Assembly: GCA_003242525.1 (NCBI GenBank) | Contig: QGUU01000066.1 | Location: forward strand, 1-9,388 | Direction of reading: 5' to 3' | Length of the DNA stretch: 9,388 nucleotides | Source of the DNA: Pseudomonadota bacterium | GTDB lineage: Bacteria; Pseudomonadota; Alphaproteobacteria; Rhizobiales; Rhizobiaceae | Shown: positions 1 to 7,044 of the stretch, piece after piece | Numbering within the stretch: the stretch's first letter is position 1 | Layout: every line of letters begins with the position of its first letter | Program-made: the position numbers and the translations under genes | The notes under the pieces: model-generated | Database searches by the model: none | Seen by the model: only the letters and a program-made list of their open reading frames with translations | What the model was told of the DNA's origin: nothing

Positions 1-2
1 CT

Positions 3-1079
3 TCCTACTACGGTCCCGTAGTCAATCCGTGGCGGGTCAAGGGTTCGAACAAGCAGCTTGTCCCGGGCGGCTCATCGGGCGGCTCTGCTGCAGCAGTTGC
101 GGGCTTCCTCTGTGCCGGTGCGACCGCGACCGACACGGGCGGGTCGATCCGCCAGCCTGCCGCCTTTACCGGCACGGTGGGCATCAAGCCCACCTATGGG
201 CGCTGTTCCCGCTGGGGCACCGTCGCTTTTGCCTCCTCGCTCGACCAGGCGGGCCCGATTGCCCGCGACGTGCGCGACGCCGCGATCCTGCTCAAGTCCA
301 TGGCGTCGGTCGATCCGAAGGATACGACCTCGGTGGATCGTCCGGTTCCGGACTATGAGGCCGCCATTGGCAGGCCTATCAAGGGCATGAAGGTCGGAAT
401 CCCGAAGGAGTACCGCGTGGAAGGGATGCCGGGCGAGATCGAGGCGTTGTGGCAGAAGGGCATTGGGTGGCTGCGGGATGCGGGCGCAGAGATCGTCGAT
501 ATCTCGCTCCCGCATACGAAATATGCCCTGCCGGCCTACTATATCGTGGCTCCTGCGGAAGCATCCTCGAACCTCGCCCGTTATGATGGCGTACGCTACG
601 GCCTGCGCGTCCCGGGCAAGGATATCGTCGAGATGTATGAGAACACGCGGGCCGCCGGCTTCGGCTGGGAGGTCAAGCGACGCATCATGATCGGCACTTA
701 TGTGCTCTCGGCCGGCTATTATGATGCCTATTACCTTCAGGCGCAGAAGGTGCGCACGCTCATCAAGCGGGACTTTGAAGAGGTCTTCAACGAAGGGGTC
801 GAAGTAATCCTTACCCCGGCCACGCCGTCCGCGGCTTTCGGCATTGCCGACCAGGACATGAATGCGGACCCGGTGAAGATGTATCTGAACGACGTATTCA
901 CGGTGACGGTCAACATGGCGGGCCTGCCCGGCATTGCGGTGCCGGCCGGACTCGACCCCAACGGCCTGCCGCTTGGCCTGCAACTCATCGGACGGCCTTT
1001 CGATGAGGAAACCCTGTTCCAGACCGGACACGTCATCGAGCAGGCGGCGGGGCGCTTCCGCCCGGAGAAATGGTGGTAG
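3..1079 (+). CDS. gatA: Asp-tRNA(Asn)/Glu-tRNA(Gln) amidotransferase subunit A, 5' truncated
   Basis: GatA is the glutaminase subunit of the GatCAB complex. It frees ammonia from glutamine so that GatB can convert Glu-tRNA(Gln) or Asp-tRNA(Asn) to the cognate amide form. The frame is open from base 3 and gives 358 residues ending in EKWW. The family is usually near 490 residues, so about 135 N-terminal residues, including the catalytic lysine of the Ser-cisSer-Lys triad, lie outside the window. The amidase signature is complete: [13 protein letters not shown] holds the cis-serine (codon 72-74), and [10 protein letters not shown] holds the nucleophilic serine (codon 144-146). The 24-residue spacing between the two serines is the usual one. 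The C-terminal half ([21 protein letters not shown], then [10 protein letters not shown] and LPLGLQLIG) is typical of GatA rather than of other amidases. The next gene is not gatB, so gatB must lie elsewhere. Identification is near certain; the true start is not visible. Confidence 0.97.
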   Translation, partial: SYYGPVVNPWRVKGSNKQLVPGGSSGGSAAAVAGFLCAGATATDTGGSIRQPAAFTGTVGIKPTYGRCSRWGTVAFASSLDQAGPIARDVRDAAILLKSMASVDPKDTTSVDRPVPDYEAAIGRPIKGMKVGIPKEYRVEGMPGEIEALWQKGIGWLRDAGAEIVDISLPHTKYALPAYYIVAPAEASSNLARYDGVRYGLRVPGKDIVEMYENTRAAGFGWEVKRRIMIGTYVLSAGYYDAYYLQAQKVRTLIKRDFEEVFNEGVEVILTPATPSAAFGIADQDMNADPVKMYLNDVFTVTVNMAGLPGIAVPAGLDPNGLPLGLQLIGRPFDEETLFQTGHVIEQAAGRFRPEKWW

Positions 1080-1210
1080 GCGGCGCGTCCCTTTCACTGA
1101 AACGGGCCATCGGCTACAGCCCATTTCCGCCGAGCATGGGGCGACCGTGCCTGATCCCTGCTGCCACCTTTCTTTCGCCGCCCCTTGCCGCGCGGAGGTG
1201 AGGGGCTGGC

Positions 1211-2011
1211 ATGTTCTTCTACGTCTCCAAGACCGTCTGGTTCTTCCTGCAGCCGCTTAACCTGGCCATTTTCCTTCTTGGCGCCGCCCTGGTCGCCGGA
1301 TGGTTCGGACGGCGAAGGCTTCTGCGCGCAGGAGCCTTCCTTTCATTACTGGTCCTGGTCGTTTCCGCCTGGACGTCGCTTGGCGCGTTGATGCTAAACC
1401 CGCTGGAGGAGCGGTTCCAGAGGCCCACACCGGCTCCTGAGAAGGTTGCCGGAATAGTCGTTCTTGGCGGCGGGCTGGAGGGTGCGATCAATCTCGCCCG
1501 CGGCGGCTACGACCTGAATCGCGGCGGTGATAGGCTCGTAGAGACGGCGGTGCTTGCTCGGCGGTACCCGGACGCCAAGGTGGTGATAAGTGGCGGAACG
1601 GGCACCGTGCTTCTGGAAGGCGAAGGCGATGCCGCAACCGCGCCGCGTCTGCTGGAGGCGCTCGGCATCCCCCCCGACCGCCTTATCCTGGAGGGACAGT
1701 CGCGCGATACTTATGAAAACGCGGTCTTCACTAACGCGTTGGTCACGCCTGGGCCGGGCGAGACCTGGCTGCTGGTGACCTCGGCCTTTCATATGCCTCG
1801 GGCCAAGGCGCTTTTTGACAAGGCCGGTTTTGCAACGGTGCCGTGGCCGGTGGACTACCGGACTTCAGGCCGGGAAGGGATTTCGCTGTTCGCCGATGAT
1901 CCTGAAGATGCGCTCTCCAACACCACCCTTGCCTTGCGCGAGTGGCTTGGCCTCGCAGCGTATTGGCTGAGCGGCAGGATAGACACGCCTTTCCCGTCGC
2001 CGGAAAACTGA
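1211..2011 (+). CDS. YdcF/ElyC family membrane protein (DUF218)
   Basis: This 266-residue protein has two predicted N-terminal membrane segments (about residues 9-31 and 38-61), followed by a DUF218 domain from about residue 79. The domain shows the family hallmarks in order: GIVVLGGG (81-88), VVISGGTG (124-131), the polar TYENA motif (167-171), and VTSAFHMPRA (189-198) with its conserved His and Arg. Related proteins (ElyC, SanA and YdcF of E. coli) are linked to envelope integrity and peptidoglycan or polysaccharide metabolism, but the exact reaction is unclear, so only an envelope role is inferred. The ATG is preceded by a purine-rich tract, GGAGGTGAGGGG (1194-1205), which gives a good ribosome binding site. 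A 131-base gap separates it from gatA, in which I see no clear terminator, so co-transcription is possible. Confidence 0.88.
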   Translation: MFFYVSKTVWFFLQPLNLAIFLLGAALVAGWFGRRRLLRAGAFLSLLVLVVSAWTSLGALMLNPLEERFQRPTPAPEKVAGIVVLGGGLEGAINLARGGYDLNRGGDRLVETAVLARRYPDAKVVISGGTGTVLLEGEGDAATAPRLLEALGIPPDRLILEGQSRDTYENAVFTNALVTPGPGETWLLVTSAFHMPRAKALFDKAGFATVPWPVDYRTSGREGISLFADDPEDALSNTTLALREWLGLAAYWLSGRIDTPFPSPEN

Positions 2012-2135
2012 TCCAACCCTGCCCATGTCGCGCGGGGGCCATGCAAAGTCGGCATGCGCCGATCCATTGAGGCGAAAACGGCAGAAAGATCGCCGGACTT
2101 CCTATATGTGAAGCGGGCTTTTCGGAGTTTGCAAC

Positions 2136-3539
2136 GTGTTCCTTTCCGTTTTCGACCTTTTCAAGATTGGCATAGGTCCCTCGAGTTCGCATACGATGGG
2201 GCCAATGACGGCAGCGCGACGCTTCCTCGATGAGGTTGGCGGCAGCGACTGGCCGCGTCCTGCCGACGCCAGGGTCGAACGGCTGGGTGCCAGCCTCCAC
2301 GGTTCGCTTGCCTATACGGGTATCGGGCATGGCTCCGATCGTGCGGTCATCCTCGGCCTTGCCGGGCAGACGCCCCAGACGGTGGATCCGGACGAAGCTG
2401 ACGGAATCGTGGCCGCCATTGTGGCAGGGAAAAGAATATCTCCCCCCGGCCACCCGACCTACCGCTTTGACCCGGCGGTCGATCTCGTTCTGGACAAGAA
2501 GACGCCGTTGAGCGGGCACGCCAATGGCATGACGTTCTATGCCTACGACGCTGGCGGCACGCTGCTCCTGAAGCGAATCTACTATTCCATCGGCGGCGGT
2601 TTCGTCGTGTCGGATGAAGAGTTGCAGCGCATGAGGGCACGCGGCTCGGTGACGACGGAAGGCAAGAAGGTACCCTATCCGTTCAAGAATGCCGCTGAGA
2701 TGCTTGCCATGGCAGCCAGGAGCGGGCTGTCGATCGCCGACATGAAGCGTGTCAACGAGGAAACGCAGAGAAGCCGCGAGGATCTGGACGCGGGCCTCGA
2801 CGCCATATGGGCGGCGATGAAGGCATGTATCGATCGCGGCCTTTCGCAGGAGGGCGTCATGCCGGGAGGGCTCAAGGTCCGCCGGCGCGCCAAGCAGCTT
2901 CACGACAAGCTTCAGGAGCAGTGGCAGCAGAACCGTCCCAACCCGCTCTTGGCCAATGACTGGCTCTCGATCTACGCCATGGCTGTCAATGAAGAGAATG
3001 CGGCGGGCGGAAAGGTCGTGACCGCGCCTACCAATGGCGCCGCGGGCGTCATACCCGCCGTGATGCGATACTGGCTGCATTTCCACCCTGAAGCCGACCA
3101 GTCGTCCATACGCGACTTCCTTCTGACGGCCGCTGCCATTGGCGGTATCATCAAGACCAATGCGTCGATATCCGGTGCGGAAGTCGGCTGCCAGGGGGAG
3201 GTGGGTTCTGCCTCGGCTATGGCTGCAGCGGGGCTCTGTGCGGTAATGGGCGGCACGCCCGAGCAGGTGGAAAACGCCGCTGAAATCGCGCTGGAGCATC
3301 ATCTCGGCATGACTTGCGATCCGGTCGCGGGACTGGTTCAGGTGCCATGCATCGAGCGAAATGCCTTGGGGGCCGTCAAGGCCGTGACGGCTGCTTCGCT
3401 GGCCATCAAGGGCGACGGCAAGCATTTTGTCCCGCTGGATGCCGCGATCGAAACGATGCGCCAGACGGGGCTCGACATGAACGAGAAATACAAGGAAACC
3501 AGCCTTGGCGGCCTTGCGGTAAACGTGGTGGAATGCTGA
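2136..3539 (+). CDS. sdaA: L-serine ammonia-lyase, iron-sulfur type, single chain
   Basis: The enzyme deaminates L-serine to pyruvate and ammonia in the cytoplasm using an oxygen-sensitive [4Fe-4S] cluster instead of PLP. The 467-residue product begins with the family-typical [20 protein letters not shown] (residues 1-20). It has an N-terminal beta-type domain to about residue 155 and the alpha-type catalytic domain after about 190 ([44 protein letters not shown]). Cysteines fall at 352, 394, 405 and 467, the last being the C-terminal residue. As I recall, the Legionella enzyme has cluster ligands at 343, 385 and 396 and a terminal Cys 458 that caps the cluster; the spacing (42, 11, 62) is identical. 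The start is GTG: it gives the conserved N-terminus and has GGAG at 2124-2127, eight bases upstream. A hairpin overlaps the stop codon. The assignment is very secure. Confidence 0.97.
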   Translation: MFLSVFDLFKIGIGPSSSHTMGPMTAARRFLDEVGGSDWPRPADARVERLGASLHGSLAYTGIGHGSDRAVILGLAGQTPQTVDPDEADGIVAAIVAGKRISPPGHPTYRFDPAVDLVLDKKTPLSGHANGMTFYAYDAGGTLLLKRIYYSIGGGFVVSDEELQRMRARGSVTTEGKKVPYPFKNAAEMLAMAARSGLSIADMKRVNEETQRSREDLDAGLDAIWAAMKACIDRGLSQEGVMPGGLKVRRRAKQLHDKLQEQWQQNRPNPLLANDWLSIYAMAVNEENAAGGKVVTAPTNGAAGVIPAVMRYWLHFHPEADQSSIRDFLLTAAAIGGIIKTNASISGAEVGCQGEVGSASAMAAAGLCAVMGGTPEQVENAAEIALEHHLGMTCDPVAGLVQVPCIERNALGAVKAVTAASLAIKGDGKHFVPLDAAIETMRQTGLDMNEKYKETSLGGLAVNVVEC

Positions 3540-3555
3540 GCCAATGGCTCGGCAT
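3533..3555 (+). terminator. Hairpin overlapping the sdaA stop codon, possible terminator or mRNA-end structure
   Basis: A 10-base-pair stem, ATGCTGAGCC / GGCTCGGCAT with one G-U pair, closes on a 3-base loop (AAT) and contains the TGA stop (3537-3539). No T-run follows (the next bases are GCGGAGG), so it is not a classical intrinsic terminator. It could protect the 3' end, aid Rho-dependent termination, or simply be chance in GC-rich DNA. Confidence 0.4.
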
Positions 3556-3621
3556 GCGGAGGCCCTGTGCATAAGACCGGTTGTCGTTGAATGCGAGCGG
3601 GGCCGCCGTTAAGTTCTGACG

Positions 3622-4059
3622 ATGGCTCTAAATCTTATCAAGCTTTGCGTCGGCTGCGACAGCGTCGAGGACCTCGAGGAATGGATTGCCGAGCGCCTGG
3701 AAAGGCGGCGCCGCGCGGGCGAGCCTGAAGAACATTGGCACACCACGCGCATGGTGCCGACGCGCAGCGCGGAGATCGTCAATGGCGGGTCGCTCTACTG
3801 GGTGATCAAGGGCTCGGTACAATGCCGCCAGCGTATCACTGAAATTCGCCCATTCACGGATGACGAAGGCATCGGCCGGTGTCGCCTCATGCTGGACCCG
3901 GAGGTTATCCGTACCGAATGGCAGCCCCGTCGTGCCTTTCAGGGGTGGCGGTACCTCAAGGCCGCCGACGCGCCGCGAGATCTTGGCAAGGACAGGGCAG
4001 GGCTGGCGACAATGCCGCCGAAGCTGCGGCAGGAACTGGCCGAGCTTGGCCTGCTTTAA
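3622..4059 (+). CDS. DUF1489 family protein
   Basis: This 145-residue soluble protein matches the alphaproteobacterial DUF1489 family, whose function is unknown. Recognisable family blocks are the N-terminal MALNLIKLCVGCDSVEDLEE, then HTTRMVPTR, GGSLYWVIKG, VQCRQRI, IRPFTDDEGIGRC and the tryptophan-rich TEWQPRRAFQGWRYLK. There is no signal peptide or membrane segment. The length is normal for the family, so the gene appears complete. Two N-terminal cysteines (9 and 12) are spaced like a CxxC pair, but there is no second pair to suggest metal binding. The ribosome binding site is weak: only an AAG tract is seen before the ATG. It lies 82 bases after sdaA on the same strand, and I would not infer a role in serine metabolism from that alone. 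Confidence 0.88.
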   Translation: MALNLIKLCVGCDSVEDLEEWIAERLERRRRAGEPEEHWHTTRMVPTRSAEIVNGGSLYWVIKGSVQCRQRITEIRPFTDDEGIGRCRLMLDPEVIRTEWQPRRAFQGWRYLKAADAPRDLGKDRAGLATMPPKLRQELAELGLL

Positions 4060-4103
4060 GCTTTCCGCGGTTCGCGGGCCAGCTGGCAGGCGTAAAGGCC
4101 CTT

Positions 4104-4139
4104 CCAAAGTCACGATTCCGGTATAGGAATAGTCTTTGG
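4104..4139. repeat. 36-base imperfect inverted repeat upstream of the J-domain gene
   Basis: The outer arms CCAAAG (4104-4109) and CTTTGG (4134-4139) enclose AC (4112-4113) pairing with GT (4132-4133), and then ATTCC (4115-4119) pairing with GGAAT (4126-4130) around the loop GGTATA. That makes 13 pairs with a 2-base bulge and one mismatch. It sits 35 bases before the downstream ATG. It could be a regulator site or an mRNA leader hairpin; I do not recognise it as a known repeat family. Confidence 0.5.
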
Positions 4140-4174
4140 TAGCTGGGTGGCTGCTGTTCAGGCGGTGAAAATTG

Positions 4175-4864
4175 ATGGGCCTGCTGATCGGTATCCTGGT
4201 TCTGGTGCTGCTGGTGAGCAGCATTGTGACCCTCTTTCTCCGGGCTGACCCGTCCAGCCTGGCCAGTTCGATGCGCCTGGCCGGACCTCTTGGACTGCTC
4301 TTTGCAGGCGCCCTGATTGCGGCGGCTGGCCGGCCTGGGCTTGCGGGAGCAGCCGTGCTGGCTGCGGTCGTCTGGTACATGCTGCAACGCCGGAAACGCC
4401 GGCCCGCACGAAAACGTCGTTCGATCGTGCGGACGGCCGCGCTGGAAGTGGAACTCGACCATAAAACCGGCGCCCTGGAGGGACTGGTTCTGGCAGGTCG
4501 TTCCGAGGGAAAAATGCTCGGCTCGCTGGATCTGAGCGAACTGACATTGCTCCATCGGGAACTGGCGTCGGATCCGGAAAGCCGCCAGCTATTGGAGACG
4601 TATCTTGATAGCCGGTTTTCCGCCTGGCGCGACGACACGCAGCCGGATGGTCACGAAAGGCTGAGTATTGCGCCAGGTGCGGGCGCCATGACTAAGGAGG
4701 AGGCCTACAAGATCCTTGGTCTTGAAGCGGGCGCCGCCGCGGCGGATGTCCGCAAGGCGCACCGCCGCCTGATGCAGCGCCTGCACCCCGATATCGACCG
4801 TACGTCGTTCCTGGCGGCGCGCATCGACAAAGCCAAGGACGTCCTTCTCTCCGATCACGATTGA
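4175..4864 (+). CDS. Membrane-anchored J-domain (DnaJ-like) protein
   Basis: The product has 229 residues from the ATG; a TTG codon immediately before it (4172) would add one residue, but the ATG is better spaced from the GGTG at 4164-4167. The N-terminus is very hydrophobic: segments at about 2-22, 34-51 and 54-70 are likely membrane spans, followed by a basic stretch (RRKRRPARKRR, 72-82) that should stay cytoplasmic. A middle region (about 83-165) has no feature I recognise. The C-terminus is a short J-domain (about 172-229), with AYKILGLEAGA, the DVRKAHRRLMQRLHPD helix and the essential HPD triad at 204-206. J-domains stimulate Hsp70 ATPase, so the partner should be DnaK. The N-terminal anchor plus C-terminal J-domain arrangement resembles TIM14/DjlA-like membrane co-chaperones, but clients are unknown. 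It converges on the carboxypeptidase gene with a 44-base gap. Confidence 0.85.
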   Translation: MGLLIGILVLVLLVSSIVTLFLRADPSSLASSMRLAGPLGLLFAGALIAAAGRPGLAGAAVLAAVVWYMLQRRKRRPARKRRSIVRTAALEVELDHKTGALEGLVLAGRSEGKMLGSLDLSELTLLHRELASDPESRQLLETYLDSRFSAWRDDTQPDGHERLSIAPGAGAMTKEEAYKILGLEAGAAAADVRKAHRRLMQRLHPDIDRTSFLAARIDKAKDVLLSDHD

Positions 4865-4908
4865 TTCCCCTTCGACTTGGACATTCCCAGAGGTCACATT
4901 CCGGCTGT

Positions 4909-6237
4909 TCATTGCTGAACGGCGTAGCAGTCGATCTTCAACCGCTTCAGCGCCTTGCACGTATTGACCGCCGCGTCCTGCGACGCGAAGCCACCAAACC
5001 GGGCGCGGTAGTAGGTGGTGCCGCCATTATCGAACGCGACGGTGAAGCTGGACGCATTGCGCAGTATCTTCGGTGCGCGCTTGGCCGTCCTTTCCAGGAA
5101 GGCCTTCGCTTCCGACTGGTCGGGTGACGAGGCGACCTGCACGGCCCAGCTGCCGCTGGGTACCGATGCGGTTGCGAGAGGATCGACTTGCTGCGCATCG
5201 ACATAGGCCGCAACGGTGGCGGCCCTTGCTTCGTCCACCCCGACCGATGTTTCTTCGGCGGGTTCGTCGGCCACCAATGCAACGGCCTGCGGGGCAGGGC
5301 GACGGTCCGGCGTCGGTGCATCCTCCTTGGGGAGCAGAACCTTGGCAATGGCGGTTGCCGGGGACGAACTGGCAGCCTTGGCCACAAGCTGGCCACCGCC
5401 CTGCCTGCTCGCCTTGGGCAAGTATTTGTGGATGAGGCTGGCCATGTGGTCGTCGCGTTCGCGACCGGTCCTGCCGCCCATCACGACCGCCACGATCATG
5501 CGCCCGTCGGACTTGACCGAAGACGCGAGATTGAAGCCGGATGCGCGGGTATAGCCGGTCTTGATGCCATCGACGCCCTTTATGCGTCCCAGCAGCCGGT
5601 TATGGCCATTGATGCGCTGCTTGCCATACATGAAGGAGCGCTGGGAAAAATAGGCATAGTACTGCGGAAAATGCTCGCGCAGCGCGATGCTAAGTATGGC
5701 CATGTCACGTGCGGTGGTGAATTGGCCAGGGTCCGGCAGGCCGTGAGCATTGCGGAACACCGTTCCATTCATACCCAGCTGACGGGCTTTCGCAGTCATC
5801 AGGCGCGCGAAATTTGCCTCCGAGCCGCCAAGCAGCTCGCCCATCGCGGTGGCCGCGTCGTTGGCGGACTTCGTAACCATGGCCAGGATCGCCGTTTCCA
5901 CCGTGATGGAGCCGCCCTTGCGCACGCCGAGCTTGGTCGGCGGCTCAGACGCGGCCTTCGCCGAGAAGACGACGGGCGTGGACTTCGAGATGCGACCGCT
6001 GGCGAGCGCCTCGAAGGTCATATAGAGCGTCATCATCTTGGTCAGCGACGCCGGATAGCGCCGGCTGTTGGCGTTCTTTGAATAAAGGGTTTCGCCGGTT
6101 CGCGCGTCGATTACGATCGCTGCATATTTTTCCGCGAAAGCCATGGCTGCATTGCCGGTCACCAGCACTACAGCCAGTGTCACCATCGCCAGTGTTCTGA
6201 AAGAGAATAGCCTGCAAATGGTGGCCGATGACGCCAT
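4909..6237 (-). CDS. D-alanyl-D-alanine carboxypeptidase (peptidase S11) with C-terminal SPOR domain
   Basis: This is a DacA-type penicillin-binding protein that removes the terminal D-alanine from peptidoglycan stem peptides in the periplasm. From the ATG at 6237 the product has 442 residues. An N-terminal signal peptide (hydrophobic residues about 15-33) is likely cleaved after AFA (33-35). The three active-site motifs are present: SLTK (64-67, nucleophilic serine 64), SAN (124-126) and KTG (226-228). There is no obvious PBP5 C-terminal beta domain. Instead, a Pro/Ala-rich linker leads to a SPOR domain (about 362-442), a fold that binds denuded septal glycan, which suggests division-site targeting. 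Alternative in-frame starts are GTG at 6243, with AAGGG seven bases upstream (a better ribosome binding site), and TTG at 6285. Convergent with the J-protein gene and divergent from the phasin gene. Confidence 0.93.
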   Translation of the reverse strand: MASSATICRLFSFRTLAMVTLAVVLVTGNAAMAFAEKYAAIVIDARTGETLYSKNANSRRYPASLTKMMTLYMTFEALASGRISKSTPVVFSAKAASEPPTKLGVRKGGSITVETAILAMVTKSANDAATAMGELLGGSEANFARLMTAKARQLGMNGTVFRNAHGLPDPGQFTTARDMAILSIALREHFPQYYAYFSQRSFMYGKQRINGHNRLLGRIKGVDGIKTGYTRASGFNLASSVKSDGRMIVAVVMGGRTGRERDDHMASLIHKYLPKASRQGGGQLVAKAASSSPATAIAKVLLPKEDAPTPDRRPAPQAVALVADEPAEETSVGVDEARAATVAAYVDAQQVDPLATASVPSGSWAVQVASSPDQSEAKAFLERTAKRAPKILRNASSFTVAFDNGGTTYYRARFGGFASQDAAVNTCKALKRLKIDCYAVQQ

Positions 6238-6325
6238 GCTCACTGCTCTGCCCTTGGATTTTTCATTGCTCGGAAAGGGCGGCAAAGGGTCCGCCCAGCT
6301 TCCCGGTCAGGCTAACAGCGGCGGC

Positions 6326-6348
6326 GTTACCAATCCGTTTATGGTAAC
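6326..6348. repeat. Perfect 7-base inverted repeat in the divergent dac/phasin intergenic region
   Basis: GTTACCA (6326-6332) and TGGTAAC (6342-6348) form a perfect dyad with a 9-base spacer (ATCCGTTTA). The 23-base symmetric layout fits a dimeric regulator site, and its place between two divergent genes is where an operator would be. No regulator is identified. The rest of the 245-base gap holds an AT-rich patch (TATAAA at 6358-6363) and a small GGGCGG/CCGCCC dyad (6277-6296) in the leader of the leftward gene. Confidence 0.45.
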
Positions 6349-6412
6349 CAGCATGTTTATAAATTCGGCGGCAATTTTCGAGATTGGTCAATGTCGGCCG
6401 AGCAGGTGGCGG

Positions 6413-6441
6413 TTGACTTCCAGAGAGCGAGGCGGCATGTT
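6413..6441 (+). promoter_or_regulatory. Candidate promoter of the phasin gene
   Basis: TTGACT (6413-6418) is a 5/6 match to the housekeeping -35 box. After a 17-base spacer comes CATGTT (6436-6441), a poor -10 match, as is common in alphaproteobacteria. The expected start of transcription falls in the palindrome that follows. Prediction only. Confidence 0.4.
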
Positions 6442-6458
6442 TTTGTGCGCTGCACAAA
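6442..6458. promoter_or_regulatory. Palindromic operator candidate before the phasin gene (TGC-N3-GCA core)
   Basis: TTTGTGC-GCT-GCACAAA is a perfect dyad with 7-base arms and a 3-base spacer, ending 24 bases before the phasin start and lying directly downstream of the candidate -10 box. Its TGC-N3-GCA core resembles the sites reported for PhaR, the PHA-responsive repressor of phasin genes in Paracoccus and Rhodobacter. A repressor site is therefore a reasonable inference, not shown. Confidence 0.5.
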
Positions 6459-6482
6459 TCCAAATCTGGAAAGGATGTCGCG

Positions 6483-6815
6483 ATGACATCGGCCTGCGAC
6501 CCGCTCGGCTCATTCGCCAGGGGGCTTGCCGACAGCGGCGCGGCGAGCCTCATGTCCGTTTCCCGGGGAACGGAGGAGATCGCGTCAGCGATGGCGGACT
6601 ATATGCGGTCCAGCTTCAGGGCAGGCGGCGAATTTGCGCGGGCATTTCTTGCTGCAGCCTCCGTCAAGGATGCCGTCGCAATTCAAACGGGTTACGCCAG
6701 GCAAAGCTATGAAGCGTGGGTGGCGGGGGCCGCAAAGATAGGTGTGCTTTATGCCGAACTCGCCGCAGGCGCCTGTGAGCCGTTCGAATGGTTCGTCGTT
6801 ACTCCGAAGGATTGA
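6483..6815 (+). CDS. Phasin family protein
   Basis: This is a small protein (110 residues), helical and rich in alanine, of the phasin type that coats polyhydroxyalkanoate granules and influences their number and size. The region from about residue 28 to 100 carries the family pattern: a helix EEIASAMADYMRSSF, the GGEFARAFLAAASVKDAV block, then IQTGYARQSYEAWVAGAAKIGVLYAELA and the closing PFE. There is no signal peptide, membrane span or cysteine cluster, in line with a cytosolic granule-surface protein. The ATG is well supported by AAGGA (6471-6475), seven bases upstream. A dyad with a PhaR-like core sits in its promoter region, and a GC-rich hairpin follows the gene, suggesting a single-gene transcript. 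Some rhizobial phasin-like proteins act outside PHA storage, so the granule role is inferred from the family. Confidence 0.82.
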   Translation: MTSACDPLGSFARGLADSGAASLMSVSRGTEEIASAMADYMRSSFRAGGEFARAFLAAASVKDAVAIQTGYARQSYEAWVAGAAKIGVLYAELAAGACEPFEWFVVTPKD

Positions 6816-6856
6816 ATGCGCAGCTTGCAAGCGTTCCTGTCAAGCGGCTGGGGCGG

Positions 6857-6891
6857 GCTGCCGGCGGCCGGAGAGCATGCGCCGGCGGCTT
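6857..6891 (+). terminator. Possible transcription terminator after the phasin gene
   Basis: GCTGCCGGCG (6857-6866) pairs with CGCCGGCGGC (6880-6889) to give a 10-base-pair, very GC-rich stem with one G-U pair and a 13-base loop. It is followed by TTCAATTAAA, a weak T-tract. The position, 41 bases after the phasin stop and before a promoter match for clpS, fits a terminator, although the tail is poor. Confidence 0.45.
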
Positions 6892-6920
6892 CAATTAAAC
6901 GCCAACTCGCTCTATCCATA

Positions 6921-6948
6921 TTGTCACCAAACCAGAAGGGCTTAAAAT
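6921..6948 (+). promoter_or_regulatory. Candidate promoter of the clpS-clpA operon
   Basis: TTGTCA (6921-6926, 5/6 match to TTGACA) and TAAAAT (6943-6948, 5/6 match to TATAAT) are separated by 16 bases. Transcription would start near 6955. This leaves almost no leader for a start codon at 6967 but about 90 bases for one at 7045. Confidence 0.5.
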
Positions 6949-7044
6949 TGGCAGGCGAGAACCTACATGTCGTTCGCACGAGGATTCGATAAGGGCAGCA
7001 CTTTCGTGAATACCGGTCGGCAAACCGTGAAGGGCGCGGCACGT

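Noticed and set aside
72..1124. 350-codon open frame on the minus strand opposite gatA
   Set aside because: Antisense to conserved gatA with no family motif; long open antisense frames are expected from high third-position GC.
1743..3572. 609-codon open frame on the minus strand opposite ydcF and sdaA
   Set aside because: It lies antisense to a fully recognisable sdaA, its translation has no coherent domain and is rich in Arg/His/Gly as expected from the reverse of high-GC codons, and it also runs through the end of ydcF. It is a shadow frame.
5188..6081. 297-codon plus-strand frame opposite the carboxypeptidase gene
   Set aside because: The minus strand carries SxxK, SxN, KTG and SPOR in one frame; the plus-strand product resembles nothing and lacks a ribosome binding site.
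6326..6363. Possible CtrA-type site in the AT-rich patch of the divergent region
   Set aside because: No TTAA-N7-TTAA pattern is present; GTTACC/GGTAAC differs from TTAACC in the core bases.
6383..6392. ATTGGTCAAT palindrome in the divergent region
   Set aside because: The arms are only four bases long; too short to support a site.
6859..6889. Two direct copies of GCCGGCGGC after the phasin gene, considered as a repeat element
   Set aside because: The copies are short, contain the self-complementary GCCGGC and are better explained as the two arms of the GC-rich hairpin.
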